Shown piece by piece: positions 1 through 6,833 of a DNA stretch of 19,493 nt. The notes under the pieces were generated by a model. It worked only from the letters and a program-made list of their open reading frames with translations. It had not been told where the DNA came from and made no database searches. The first letter of the stretch is position 1. Each line of letters starts with the position of its first letter. A program made the position numbers and the translations under genes. The stretch covers positions 1 to 19,493 of the forward strand of contig UQNF01000034.1 of the NCBI GenBank assembly GCA_900542285.1, given 5' to 3'. This DNA comes from an uncultured Clostridium sp. Lineage in GTDB: Bacteria > Bacillota > Clostridia > Christensenellales > CAG-138.

Positions 1-60
1 TCTCATACTAATTTCCACTCAGGTTCCACTGTGGAAGTTACTTTGGGAATTCACGTATAT

Positions 61-900
61 TTATTTTAGGTCAAACCACCTGACAGCGAATGAGCTTGTC
101 TTTCTGAAACCGCATTTCATTGCTGTCTTGATAGACGGCAGATTATCCTCAATACACTCCCAAATGAGATCTATACCATTGGCTTGGGCATATCTGACTG
201 CGGTCAACAGCAATGAAGAAGCTATGCCCTGCTTCCTGTATTCCTCATAGGTGTCTGCGCCAAGCACAAAGGTTTTTGAAAAAACGGCATTGGCGATAAG
301 GTTGGCAATTATCTTATCCCCATCTACCGCTGCATATCCAAGGCCATTATTTAGGAAGGAATTAAGGCTTGAATATGATTCCAGTATTTCACCTTCAAGG
401 CCAAGTCGAAAGTCAGGACAGCCGCTTATAAGTTCGTCGTCAATTCGCCGAATAGGGTAAGCGCAAGGCTCAAAATTTGGCGTGGGACCCAAATGGGAAT
501 AATGAAAGCATAGCTGATTCTGCTCAAAGGTTTCCTTATCAAAGAAGGCAATGCGCATCACTTCAAGCAATGCTTCGGTGTCACATGAATACGAAACCTC
601 GTTAACATCGTTTGGAATGAGCAGATCGGGAATTATTTCCCTTTCAAACAGTAGCCTTAAGGCTGCGTATTCCTCGGGTTTGGTTATCGGAGTGCCCATT
701 ATCTGAAAGCCGCCCAGAAGGTAGCTGTATACGATAAGCATGGATGAATGTCCTGCGCTTGAGCCGGAAGCATAGATCCTGCCGATAGTATTCCCTTCCA
801 GAATGCTCAAATAATGATAGCTGCTGCTTGGACATTGAAAATGCCGGGCGAGCTTGTTGCCGCGCATTTTTAGTTCGGAAAATCCATGTGTACGGTTCAT
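61..900 (-). CDS. GNAT-family N-acetyltransferase, two-part protein
   Basis: Predicted acetyl-CoA-dependent acetyltransferase of 279 aa; the acceptor is unknown. The C-terminal third (about residues 185-279) has a GNAT layout: a strand pair around GYAAVDGDKIIANLIAN, then the acetyl-CoA loop in EEYRKQGIASSLL (about 219-231), then a late helix with NLPSIKTAMKCGFRK. This resembles the GNAT_acetyltran/ZmaR-like group, which often carries a poorly conserved N-terminal half of this length; that link is by pattern only. It is the last gene of the minus-strand unit: the priA stop (TAG) lies 3 nt before the ATG. No good Shine-Dalgarno is seen, so translation is probably coupled to priA; an in-frame ATG at 867 is the alternative start. 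No T-rich terminator follows in bases 1-60. GNAT class is likely, the substrate cannot be told. Confidence 0.8.
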   Translation of the reverse strand: MNRTHGFSELKMRGNKLARHFQCPSSSYHYLSILEGNTIGRIYASGSSAGHSSMLIVYSYLLGGFQIMGTPITKPEEYAALRLLFEREIIPDLLIPNDVNEVSYSCDTEALLEVMRIAFFDKETFEQNQLCFHYSHLGPTPNFEPCAYPIRRIDDELISGCPDFRLGLEGEILESYSSLNSFLNNGLGYAAVDGDKIIANLIANAVFSKTFVLGADTYEEYRKQGIASSLLLTAVRYAQANGIDLIWECIEDNLPSIKTAMKCGFRKTSSFAVRWFDLK

Positions 901-903
901 AGG

Positions 904-3159
904 CTAAAGCATATCCACGGGGTTGATCTCAACTCCTCTGAAACTGTCGTCTGAAAACTCATCTGCATAAGTATAGATCGTGTTGATTGCCGCTGCGGTA
1001 TGCGCGGAACGCACAAGCTTAATTATCACGGCATATCTATACTCATTGTTGCGCCTTTTGATGGGCGCAGCACCGGGCGTAACAAAGATAAGTTCTTTTT
1101 CCGCATGAAATGATCTTAGTACGCTTAAAAGCAGCTTTGCGATATCTTCAGCAAACCTATCGCAGGCCTTGCTGGCCGAGGCTTCATCGGGCGATACGAA
1201 CATAGCACGGACGAATACTGCGAATGGGGGAAATAGCGTTCGCATACGATCCCGAATTTCAAGCCTGTAGAATCCCTTATAATCGTGCTTTTTACAAAGC
1301 TTTATTGCGCGGTGTTCCGGAGCGTTCGTCTGTATTACAACACACCCGTTCTTTTCGGCTCTGCCTGCGCGTCCGGCGACCTGAGTGAGCAGCTGGAAAG
1401 TGCGCTCGCTGCTTCTATAATCCGAATGAAACAGAGTTGAGTCGGCGAAAATAACGCCAACAAGGGTCACATTCGGAATATCAAGCCCCTTAGCTACCAT
1501 CTGCGTGCCGATAAGCACATTTGCCTGACCCTTTGCAAAGGCATCGAGTATTTCGCGGTGTGCGTTCTTTCCGGTGGTGGTGTCGGTATCCATACGCAGG
1601 CAGGTAATGCCCGGGAAGGCTTTATTTAGCTGCTCTTCAACCTGCTGGGTGCCGATGCCCGTGTACTTAATGTACTCTTTTCCGCATGAGGGGCATATCT
1701 TCGGCATCTCATAACATGCGCCGCAATAATGGCAGCGAATCGTCTCATCGTGCTTATGATAGGTGAGTGCCACATCGCAGTTCGGGCAAGTAAACACAAA
1801 GCCACAGGCTCTGCACTCTGCGTGCGAGGAGTAGCCTCTACGATTGAGGAAGAGTATTGCCTGTTCGCCGTTTTCAAAACATTGCTTCAGCTTCTCCCGG
1901 AGCAGCGCTGAGAAGATGCTGTCGTTGCCGCTTAGGAATTCTGTACGCATATCCACGATATCAACGCTTGGAAGCGGTATCCCATTTATGCGCTCGGGCA
2001 TTTCAACAAGAGTAAAGATACCCTTTCTTGCCCTAAAGTAATCGTTAAGTGATGGGGTGGCACTTCCAAGAATCAGCTTTGCTCCGGTCAGCTTTGCGCG
2101 TCTCAACGCCACCTCGATGGCTGAATACTTTGGAGTAAGCTCCGATTGATAGCTGGGTTCGTGCTCCTCATCGATTATGATAAGCTGAAGACCCTCAACA
2201 GGCGCATAAACTGCCGATCGTGCGCCGATTACGACACGAGCCTTTCCGAATCGAATCCTTCGCCACTCATCATAGCGTTCACCATCGCTAAGGTGGCTGT
2301 GAAGAACAGCGATACTGCTGCCGAAACGACTGCGGAATCTATCGGTAGTTTGCGGCGTAAGCGATATTTCGGGAACAAGAACTATCGCGCCTCCGCCTGC
2401 TTCAAGCACATCGGCAATTGCCTGCATGTATACCTCTGTCTTACCGCTGCCGGTCACTCCATGCAGGAGAATGCAGCGGCCTTTTTCGGCAGACCGGATC
2501 ATGTCAAGTGCATTGTGCTGGTCAACTGTAAGCGGCAGAGGCTCGCTCTTTGCGACTCTGTTTCCGGCAAAAGGATCTCTGAACGTTACCCTGCCGGATT
2601 CTGTTAGAATTCCTTTATTCACGAGCGCAGCGATTGCAGAAGAAGCATTAGGAACATAAGCATTGATATCCGCCGCTGTTATCTCAAGACCCGATCCGGC
2701 TAACAGCTCAAAAACTTCAAGCTGCTTGGGGGAGCGCGGTGAGCCGTCCTTTTTCTGCAAGGAGCTGCGAACTGCTGCGATGTCAACGCCATCGGCAAGC
2801 CTGAGCGTCCGCACCGTTTTTTCCTTTACCCTTGAACCCCTTAATTTCGCCGGAATCATTATTCTTAGCGCGTCCGCTTTTGTGCAGTGATAGGCCTTGG
2901 TGATCCAGTCTGCGAGCTGAAGCTGTTCGGGAAGAAGCACGGTATACGGCTCCATTCGTTTGATTATGCTCTTAACATCAGCGGAGGTCTGAGCGTCATC
3001 AGTCAGTTCGATCACAAAGCCCTCTATGGGCTTATTGCCCCTTCCAAAGGGTACGAGTACACGCTGCCCGGATACGATCTGCATACCGTCGGGTATTGAA
3101 TAGGTGAACAGCCTGTCCACGTTTGCATTAGATATGTCCACGATTACCCTGGCAAACAT
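904..3159 (-). CDS. priA: Primosomal protein N' (replication restart helicase PriA)
   Basis: 3'-to-5' superfamily 2 DNA helicase that recognises stalled forks and loads the replicative helicase. At 751 aa it has the usual length. An N-terminal DNA-binding domain starts with FARVIVDISNANVDRLFTYS. Walker A is GVTGSGKT (234-241), Walker B DEEH (330-333), motif III GSATPS (365-370). The zinc-binding insert holds eight cysteines in four pairs: 449/452, 458/461, 476/479 and 489/492. The late motif QVAGRAGR is also present. The start is an ATG preceded by GGAGG six bases upstream. It lies downstream of rpoZ, separated by 60 nt that contain a terminator-like hairpin, and 3 nt before the GNAT gene. 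In Bacillus coaBC normally sits between rpoZ and priA; it is absent here. Confidence 0.97.
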   Translation of the reverse strand: MFARVIVDISNANVDRLFTYSIPDGMQIVSGQRVLVPFGRGNKPIEGFVIELTDDAQTSADVKSIIKRMEPYTVLLPEQLQLADWITKAYHCTKADALRIMIPAKLRGSRVKEKTVRTLRLADGVDIAAVRSSLQKKDGSPRSPKQLEVFELLAGSGLEITAADINAYVPNASSAIAALVNKGILTESGRVTFRDPFAGNRVAKSEPLPLTVDQHNALDMIRSAEKGRCILLHGVTGSGKTEVYMQAIADVLEAGGGAIVLVPEISLTPQTTDRFRSRFGSSIAVLHSHLSDGERYDEWRRIRFGKARVVIGARSAVYAPVEGLQLIIIDEEHEPSYQSELTPKYSAIEVALRRAKLTGAKLILGSATPSLNDYFRARKGIFTLVEMPERINGIPLPSVDIVDMRTEFLSGNDSIFSALLREKLKQCFENGEQAILFLNRRGYSSHAECRACGFVFTCPNCDVALTYHKHDETIRCHYCGACYEMPKICPSCGKEYIKYTGIGTQQVEEQLNKAFPGITCLRMDTDTTTGKNAHREILDAFAKGQANVLIGTQMVAKGLDIPNVTLVGVIFADSTLFHSDYRSSERTFQLLTQVAGRAGRAEKNGCVVIQTNAPEHRAIKLCKKHDYKGFYRLEIRDRMRTLFPPFAVFVRAMFVSPDEASASKACDRFAEDIAKLLLSVLRSFHAEKELIFVTPGAAPIKRRNNEYRYAVIIKLVRSAHTAAAINTIYTYADEFSDDSFRGVEINPVDML

Positions 3160-3170
3160 CGCACACCTCC

Positions 3171-3208
3171 AAAATCAAAAAGGTGTTCACACATAATGCG
3201 CAAACACC
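3171..3208 (-). terminator. Intrinsic terminator or attenuator between rpoZ and priA
   Basis: Read on the minus strand, GGTGTT (3208-3203) pairs with AACACC (3187-3182). Inside, CGCA pairs with TGTG around a TTA loop, separated by a TG/TG internal loop. The stem is followed directly by TTTTT, then GA and TTTT (3181-3171). The priA ribosome binding site starts at the next base, so the element sits in the 5' leader of priA. It could end most transcripts after rpoZ and lower priA and GNAT expression; efficiency cannot be judged from sequence. Confidence 0.65.
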
Positions 3209-3219
3209 CCACTGTTCGG

Positions 3220-3435
3220 TTACTTTTCTGAGGTCTGATAGTATTCGGGGGGATACTTGATAACAAGATTGCCTTCTTCCAGCTCTTCAACCGCCTGTGC
3301 AACAGGCTTTTTGGTGCTGCAGCCGGAGTTCTGTATCTGGCGGGCACGCTTGGCAACTACAGATACGAGCATATAACGGCATCCGGCTTTATTCTCGAGT
3401 TCTACCACCGGGGGTTGATTCATTTGATAGTTCAT
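3220..3435 (-). CDS. rpoZ: RNA polymerase omega subunit
   Basis: Small RNA polymerase subunit (71 aa) that helps fold and hold the beta-prime subunit. The family core is visible at residues 15-34, with a Tyr-x-Leu-Val segment followed by AKRARQI, then PVAQAVEELEEGNL. The length fits the short omega proteins of Clostridia, and the acidic C-terminus ends in YYQTSEK. The ATG is preceded by AAAGGA at a spacing of seven. It lies between gmk (36 nt upstream) and priA (60 nt downstream); gmk-rpoZ is a very conserved bacterial gene pair, which supports the call. A hairpin with a T tract follows its stop. Confidence 0.93.
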   Translation of the reverse strand: MNYQMNQPPVVELENKAGCRYMLVSVVAKRARQIQNSGCSTKKPVAQAVEELEEGNLVIKYPPEYYQTSEK

Positions 3436-3471
3436 AAATCGATCCTTTCAAAAATATTCAATTTAAGTCGT

Positions 3472-4089
3472 TTAAATTTTATCTTCGAGCAGTGCTTCCG
3501 CAAGATCATCGTTATACATTGGTCTGCATTTCACGCTCGTAATAATACTTTCAACGGTGCTTACGGCAGCAGCAAGATCGTCATTAACAACAACATAGTC
3601 ATATCTTGGTATGTAGCCGATCTCGACCTTGCATTCCGCGAGCCTGCGCTCAATGGCTTCCTCCGTCTCGGTCCCACGGCCGACCAGCCTGTTCTTCAAA
3701 ATCTCAAGCGATGGGGGAGCAATAAACACGGTTACGGCTTCGGGCATGTTTGCCTTGACCTTCATTGCGCCCTGTACGTCGATATCGAGAAGAACGCTGG
3801 TGCCTTGCGCAAGCTTGTTCTCAACATATGCTCTGGGGGTTCCGTAGCGATGCTTGCCAAAGACACACATGTATTCAAGAAACTCGTTATTGGCGATCAT
3901 TTCATTGAATTCCTCTTCGGTCTTATAGAAGTAGTTGACGCCCTCGACCTCGCCGCCCCGAATGGCTCTGGTCGTAGCTGAAACGGAGAAGCAGAGATCA
4001 TCGTGATTCTTGAGAAGCTCTGCACCGATCGTTCCCTTACCAACACCCGAGGGGCCGGAAAGCACGAGTAGTATTCCTCTTTTATTCAT
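3472..4089 (-). CDS. gmk: Guanylate kinase
   Basis: Phosphorylates GMP to GDP using ATP, an essential cytosolic step of purine supply. From the chosen start the protein is 205 aa, the usual length. The P-loop is GPSGVGKGT (12-20). The GMP-binding region follows, with SVSATTRAIRGGEVEGVNY, and the conserved LLDIDVQGA is present. A longer reading frame reaches 4137, but the ATG at 4089 has GGAG seven bases upstream and gives the canonical N-terminus MNKRGILLVLSG. The binding site overlaps the yicC stop codon, so the two genes are 10 nt apart and probably coupled. In Bacillus the regulator gene remA lies in this junction; there is no room for it here. Confidence 0.97.
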   Translation of the reverse strand: MNKRGILLVLSGPSGVGKGTIGAELLKNHDDLCFSVSATTRAIRGGEVEGVNYFYKTEEEFNEMIANNEFLEYMCVFGKHRYGTPRAYVENKLAQGTSVLLDIDVQGAMKVKANMPEAVTVFIAPPSLEILKNRLVGRGTETEEAIERRLAECKVEIGYIPRYDYVVVNDDLAAAVSTVESIITSVKCRPMYNDDLAEALLEDKI

Positions 4090-4099
4090 AATAATACTC

Positions 4100-4978
4100 C
4101 TATTCAATGTTCTGTATCTGCTCGCGGATCTTCTCAAGCTCTGCCTTGCCTTCTATAACGAGCGCGGCGATGGTTTCGTCGTTAGCCTTTGAACCAATGG
4201 TGTTAAACTCCCTGTTCATCTCCTGTACGACAAAATCGAGCTTGCGCCCGGTGGGCTCATTGGCGGTCAACAGTTCCTTTGCAGCAACGGAGTGGCTGGC
4301 AAGCCTGACCAGCTCCTCGTCTATATTGGCCTTATCAGCAAACAGCGCAACCTCAGTTGCAAGCCTTGCGCGGTCTATTTCGACATCGGACAGCACCGCT
4401 TCGATGCGTGCGTTAAGCTCGCGTCTGTACTCTTCTGCAACGAACGGAGCGCGTTCAGCTATCTTTGCTCGGATGCCAAGTATGGTGTCGAGCCTTGCCA
4501 ACAGATCGCAGCACAGCCGATCGCCTTCGCGCCGACGCATTGCAGAAAGCTCGTCGCTTGCGGCGTTGACGGCAGCAACCATCAGTTCGGTCAGTGCTTC
4601 TCTGTCCTCATCAGCTTCAATGATACTGGTGACATCAGGCAGCCTTAACAGGCTCGAAAGGGTGAGATCGTCAATCGTACCGCATTCTCCGGCAGCCTGT
4701 CTTGAAGCAGTAAGATATGCATTCATCAGCGCAGTATCAACGACCACTGTTTTAGCATCATTGCGCTGGTTGCGATAAGTGCCCAGTACATCAATATGAC
4801 CACGGGAAAAACGCTTACTCAAAACGCCTCTCGCCGTATCCTCGAGGAAACCGAGCGAACGCGGCATACGGAATGCGATATCGAGATAACGATGGTTGAC
4901 GGATTTGAGTTCAATAGTAAGCTCCCTTCCGTCAATGCTTATAGAGGAACGGCCAAAGCCGGTCATGCTGTTTGCCAA
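4100..4978 (-). CDS. yicC: YicC/YloC-family endoribonuclease
   Basis: Member of the YicC/YloC family, whose E. coli and B. subtilis proteins have been described as endoribonucleases acting in RNA turnover. The protein is 292 aa, the family's usual size. The N-terminal hallmark SMTGFGR and the C-terminal block RKLDFVVQEMNREFNTIGSK, followed by a helix ending EKIREQIQNIE, are typical. The start is taken as TTG at 4978: GGAGG lies at 4991-4987, eight bases upstream. A longer frame begins with a TTG at 4993 that overlaps this Shine-Dalgarno and is therefore unlikely. First gene of the minus-strand unit; its leader is about 66 nt from the promoter at 5052-5060. Confidence 0.94.
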   Translation of the reverse strand: MANSMTGFGRSSISIDGRELTIELKSVNHRYLDIAFRMPRSLGFLEDTARGVLSKRFSRGHIDVLGTYRNQRNDAKTVVVDTALMNAYLTASRQAAGECGTIDDLTLSSLLRLPDVTSIIEADEDREALTELMVAAVNAASDELSAMRRREGDRLCCDLLARLDTILGIRAKIAERAPFVAEEYRRELNARIEAVLSDVEIDRARLATEVALFADKANIDEELVRLASHSVAAKELLTANEPTGRKLDFVVQEMNREFNTIGSKANDETIAALVIEGKAELEKIREQIQNIE

Positions 4979-5051
4979 GCGGATTACCTCCAACCAAATA
5001 TGTCCGGTTCAATTCCAAACGGAGGACTCTCCGCATGGGATATTTCTTATA

Positions 5052-5060
5052 ATTATAGCA
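5052..5060 (-). promoter_or_regulatory. Extended -10 promoter for the yicC-gmk-rpoZ-priA unit
   Basis: On the minus strand the sequence reads TGC-TATAAT (5060-5052), a perfect sigma-A -10 with a TGn extension. No good -35 is seen at 16-18 nt upstream (best is TTTCAT), which is normal for extended -10 promoters. Transcription would start near 5045, about 66 nt before the yicC TTG start. Confidence 0.65.
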
Positions 5061-5182
5061 CGATTTGAAGACGAATGAAAGAGTAAATCGCCAAATTCGT
5101 TGAATATAAATGTTTGACGGCCAGGAAGTATAAAAAGAATTAAACCAAAAATTATTTTGTGCCCAAATGTGTAAAAAATGGG

Positions 5183-5211
5183 TTGCTCATAACGTCAACG
5201 TATGATATAAT
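5183..5211 (+). promoter_or_regulatory. Sigma-A promoter of the exported-protein gene
   Basis: TTGCTC (-35, 5183-5188), a 17-base spacer, then TATAAT (-10, 5206-5211) with a TGA extension just before it. The predicted start is near 5218. CATAAC (5188-5193) and GTTATG (5213-5218) form a perfect six-base inverted repeat around the -10 and could be an operator half-site pair, but six-base arms can arise by chance. Confidence 0.7.
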
Positions 5212-5220
5212 GGTTATGCA

Positions 5221-5266
5221 CATGGGAGTGGACCGTTTTTTTGTGTAGTTTTTAGCGACTCCTATG
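5221..5266 (+). promoter_or_regulatory. 5' leader hairpin
   Basis: CATGGGAGT (5221-5229) pairs with ACTCCTATG (5258-5266) over nine positions with one G-U pair. The 28-base loop is U-rich and contains T7 and T5 runs. It starts within a few bases of the predicted transcript end and finishes 25 nt before the AGGAG binding site. Its role could be mRNA protection or regulation. I recognise no known riboswitch class in it. Confidence 0.4.
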
Positions 5267-5305
5267 AGCAAATTGATAAAGTAAACTGAATAGGAGAAAA
5301 GCACA

Positions 5306-6025
5306 ATGAAGAGAATACGCATTATTAGTGCGTGCATCCTTATAGCTGCTTTGGTCGGAACTGCCATTTTTGCAGCCGCATTTGCGCATCGTCCGATCGA
5401 GGCCGATGCCTCCGGTGCACCGGAATGGCATATGATGACCGAAGCGGAAGCCGAATGCTATTCGCCTTGGTACTATGAGTGGTGCGCAGAGGAGATGGGG
5501 CTTTACGCCGAATTGACGGATATCATCGTCCGCGGCAGATTTGTGGACTTTGACTTCTATTCCGAACCTGACAGTGAGAGGGAATCATCTTCAAACGCAA
5601 TATGTATCGCCAGCTTTGAAGTCGAAGAAGTGATCGGTACTGTCTGCACGAAGTCTGGATCAAAAGAAATTTCTGTTCCTTCGATCATTAGCATCGACAC
5701 CTGTTTTTTTGACTGCCGCTATGACAGCGAGCTTGGGAAGGTTGTTCCTGAGAACGATGACACATATAGCTTCCTAAACGATGAAAACGAGTGTGTCCTG
5801 ATGCTTTCTGCTCCAAAGGCTGATGCCTATGCAGGATTTGATCTGCCATGCAGCATCGATTATGTCCTTGGCTATCCTTTTGGGGTATGGACTGTAAATG
5901 ACGGAGAGGTTTCTATGTCTGATTTCTGGAGAGAGCAGCTTCCGAATGAGAGCGCTGATGTATCAGAATTGGCAGAAAGTGCTCTTGCTCTTATTATCAA
6001 AGCAAAGGCAGATATTTATAAGTAA
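5306..6025 (+). CDS. Unrecognised exported or membrane-anchored protein
   Basis: A 239-aa protein of unknown function. Residues 1-27 (MKRIRI, a hydrophobic stretch, then AAAFA) form a signal peptide or N-terminal anchor with possible cleavage after Ala27. The rest is acidic and rich in aromatic residues, with eight cysteines (51, 60, 100, 114, 133, 137, 163, 182) that could form disulfides. The pattern TDIIVRGRFVDF (71-82), SFEVEEVIG (103-111), ISVPSI, NECVLMLSAP (161-170) and FGVWTVNDGEV (192-202) resembles a loosely known group of Firmicutes secreted beta-rich proteins of unknown function; this is by eye only. The start has AGGAG nine bases upstream. It is monocistronic, with its own promoter and a terminator after it, between two inverted housekeeping operons. 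Confidence 0.85.
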   Translation: MKRIRIISACILIAALVGTAIFAAAFAHRPIEADASGAPEWHMMTEAEAECYSPWYYEWCAEEMGLYAELTDIIVRGRFVDFDFYSEPDSERESSSNAICIASFEVEEVIGTVCTKSGSKEISVPSIISIDTCFFDCRYDSELGKVVPENDDTYSFLNDENECVLMLSAPKADAYAGFDLPCSIDYVLGYPFGVWTVNDGEVSMSDFWREQLPNESADVSELAESALALIIKAKADIYK

Positions 6026-6126
6026 ATTACTGCATAGCATGACAACGGAGCCGAATAGGCGCTGTGCTGCTCTTGCAAAACTAAGCTATGGGTTTTACTG
6101 ACAATTCAATAGACCACACTATTCTG

Positions 6127-6162
6127 CGCCGCTTCAGTTTATGGAAGCGGCGTGGTTTATTT
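6127..6162 (+). terminator. Intrinsic terminator after the exported-protein gene
   Basis: CGCCGCTTC (6127-6135) pairs perfectly with GAAGCGGCG (6144-6152) around an eight-base loop, a GC-rich nine-base-pair stem. It is followed by TGGTTTATTTG, a moderate T tract. It lies about 100 nt after the stop codon and before the def promoter, so it isolates the two transcription units. Confidence 0.75.
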
Positions 6163-6258
6163 GTCAGAAAACGGTTTCCGACGCACATAGGAGAGATTAA
6201 TAGCAGAGAAAGAAAATGAAATATTTATTATTGCGCACTTTCCCAACCGCCGGATATG

Positions 6259-6267
6259 TGCTATAAT
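6259..6267 (+). promoter_or_regulatory. Extended -10 promoter of the def-fmt-...-parC operon
   Basis: TGC-TATAAT (6259-6267) is a perfect -10 with TGn extension; no good -35 lies 17 nt upstream. Transcription would begin near 6274, giving a leader of about 50 nt. This argues against the in-frame ATG at 6273 as the start of def, since it would lie at or before the transcript end. Confidence 0.65.
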
Positions 6268-6323
6268 ACATAATGGTGGCTTGTTGCCGAAATATTTGTT
6301 TGAACAGCGAGGATGAAATAATT

Positions 6324-6809
6324 ATGGCTCTACGCAGGATTTTTACCGATGATGCAGAATGCCTCTATAAGGTTGCAAGACCTGTTGAAAAGTTTGATGC
6401 AAGGCTCCACACACTGCTGGATGATATGGCTGACACCATGTACCATGCGGAGGGAGTTGGGCTTGCCGCGCCGCAGATAGGCATATTAAGAAGAGTTGTT
6501 GTTATAGACTGCGGCGATGGGCTGATAGAAGCGATCAACCCGGAAATAATCGAGACCTCGGGCGAGCAGGGAGATTTCGAAGGCTGCCTGTCGTTCCCGG
6601 GAAAGCATGGCTACGTTATTCGTCCGAATCATGTAGTCATGCGTGCCTATAATCGCTTTGGAGAGCTGATGGAGTATCGCGGCGAGGGACTTCTTGCCAG
6701 AGCAATGCTTCACGAATGCGATCATCTCGACGGACATGTGTATCTTGAAAAGGTAACAGAAGCTCCGGAGGGGATGGAGGAAGAATACATGAGAGAATAT
6801 GAGGATTAA
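6324..6809 (+). CDS. def: Peptide deformylase
   Basis: Metalloenzyme that removes the formyl group from the N-terminal methionine of new proteins; it works downstream of Fmt, the next gene. The 161-aa product has all three family motifs: GVGLAAPQIG (44-53), EGCLSFPG with metal ligand Cys88, and HECDHLDG (130-137), where His130 and His134 bind metal and Glu131 is catalytic. The third motif has Cys-Asp where many homologues have Ile-Asp. The ATG at 6324 is chosen because GAGGA lies 10 nt upstream, the N-terminus MALRRIFTDD fits the family, and the promoter at 6259-6267 excludes the longer form. First gene of the operon; fmt follows after 24 nt. Confidence 0.96.
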   Translation: MALRRIFTDDAECLYKVARPVEKFDARLHTLLDDMADTMYHAEGVGLAAPQIGILRRVVVIDCGDGLIEAINPEIIETSGEQGDFEGCLSFPGKHGYVIRPNHVVMRAYNRFGELMEYRGEGLLARAMLHECDHLDGHVYLEKVTEAPEGMEEEYMREYED

Positions 6810-6833
6810 ATAACCGGCAGAGGACGAGACAGA

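Larger units (their letters stand above)
4979..5305. other. Divergent intergenic region between yicC and the exported-protein gene
   Basis: This 327-nt gap has no supported gene. It holds the yicC leader, a minus-strand extended -10 promoter (5052-5060), an AT-rich stretch with no feature I can name (about 5061-5180), a plus-strand promoter (5183-5211) and an 88-nt leader that begins with a hairpin. The yicC leader also contains a short hairpin, CGGAG/CTCCG with a four-base loop, near 5022-5035. Confidence 0.8.

Noticed and set aside
24..36. Palindrome TTCCAC-T-GTGGAA after the GNAT gene as a terminator
   Set aside because: The one-base loop is not workable for RNA folding and no T tract follows on the minus strand.
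4107..4778. A 223-codon open frame on the plus strand opposite yicC
   Set aside because: Ser/Ala-rich low-complexity translation with no binding site, fully antisense to a well-supported gene; a shadow frame.
5114..5134. TTGACG and TATAAA as a further plus-strand promoter
   Set aside because: The spacer is only nine bases, too short for sigma-A RNA polymerase.
5898..6101. A 67-codon plus-strand frame overlapping the end of the exported-protein gene
   Set aside because: Out of frame with the supported gene, no binding site and no plausible protein features.
6214..6264. A 16-codon ORF upstream of def
   Set aside because: It has no binding site and ends inside the def promoter, upstream of the predicted transcript start.
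6273..6323. Longer N-terminus for peptide deformylase
   Set aside because: The upstream ATG lies at the predicted transcription start, lacks a binding site and would add residues not typical of the family.
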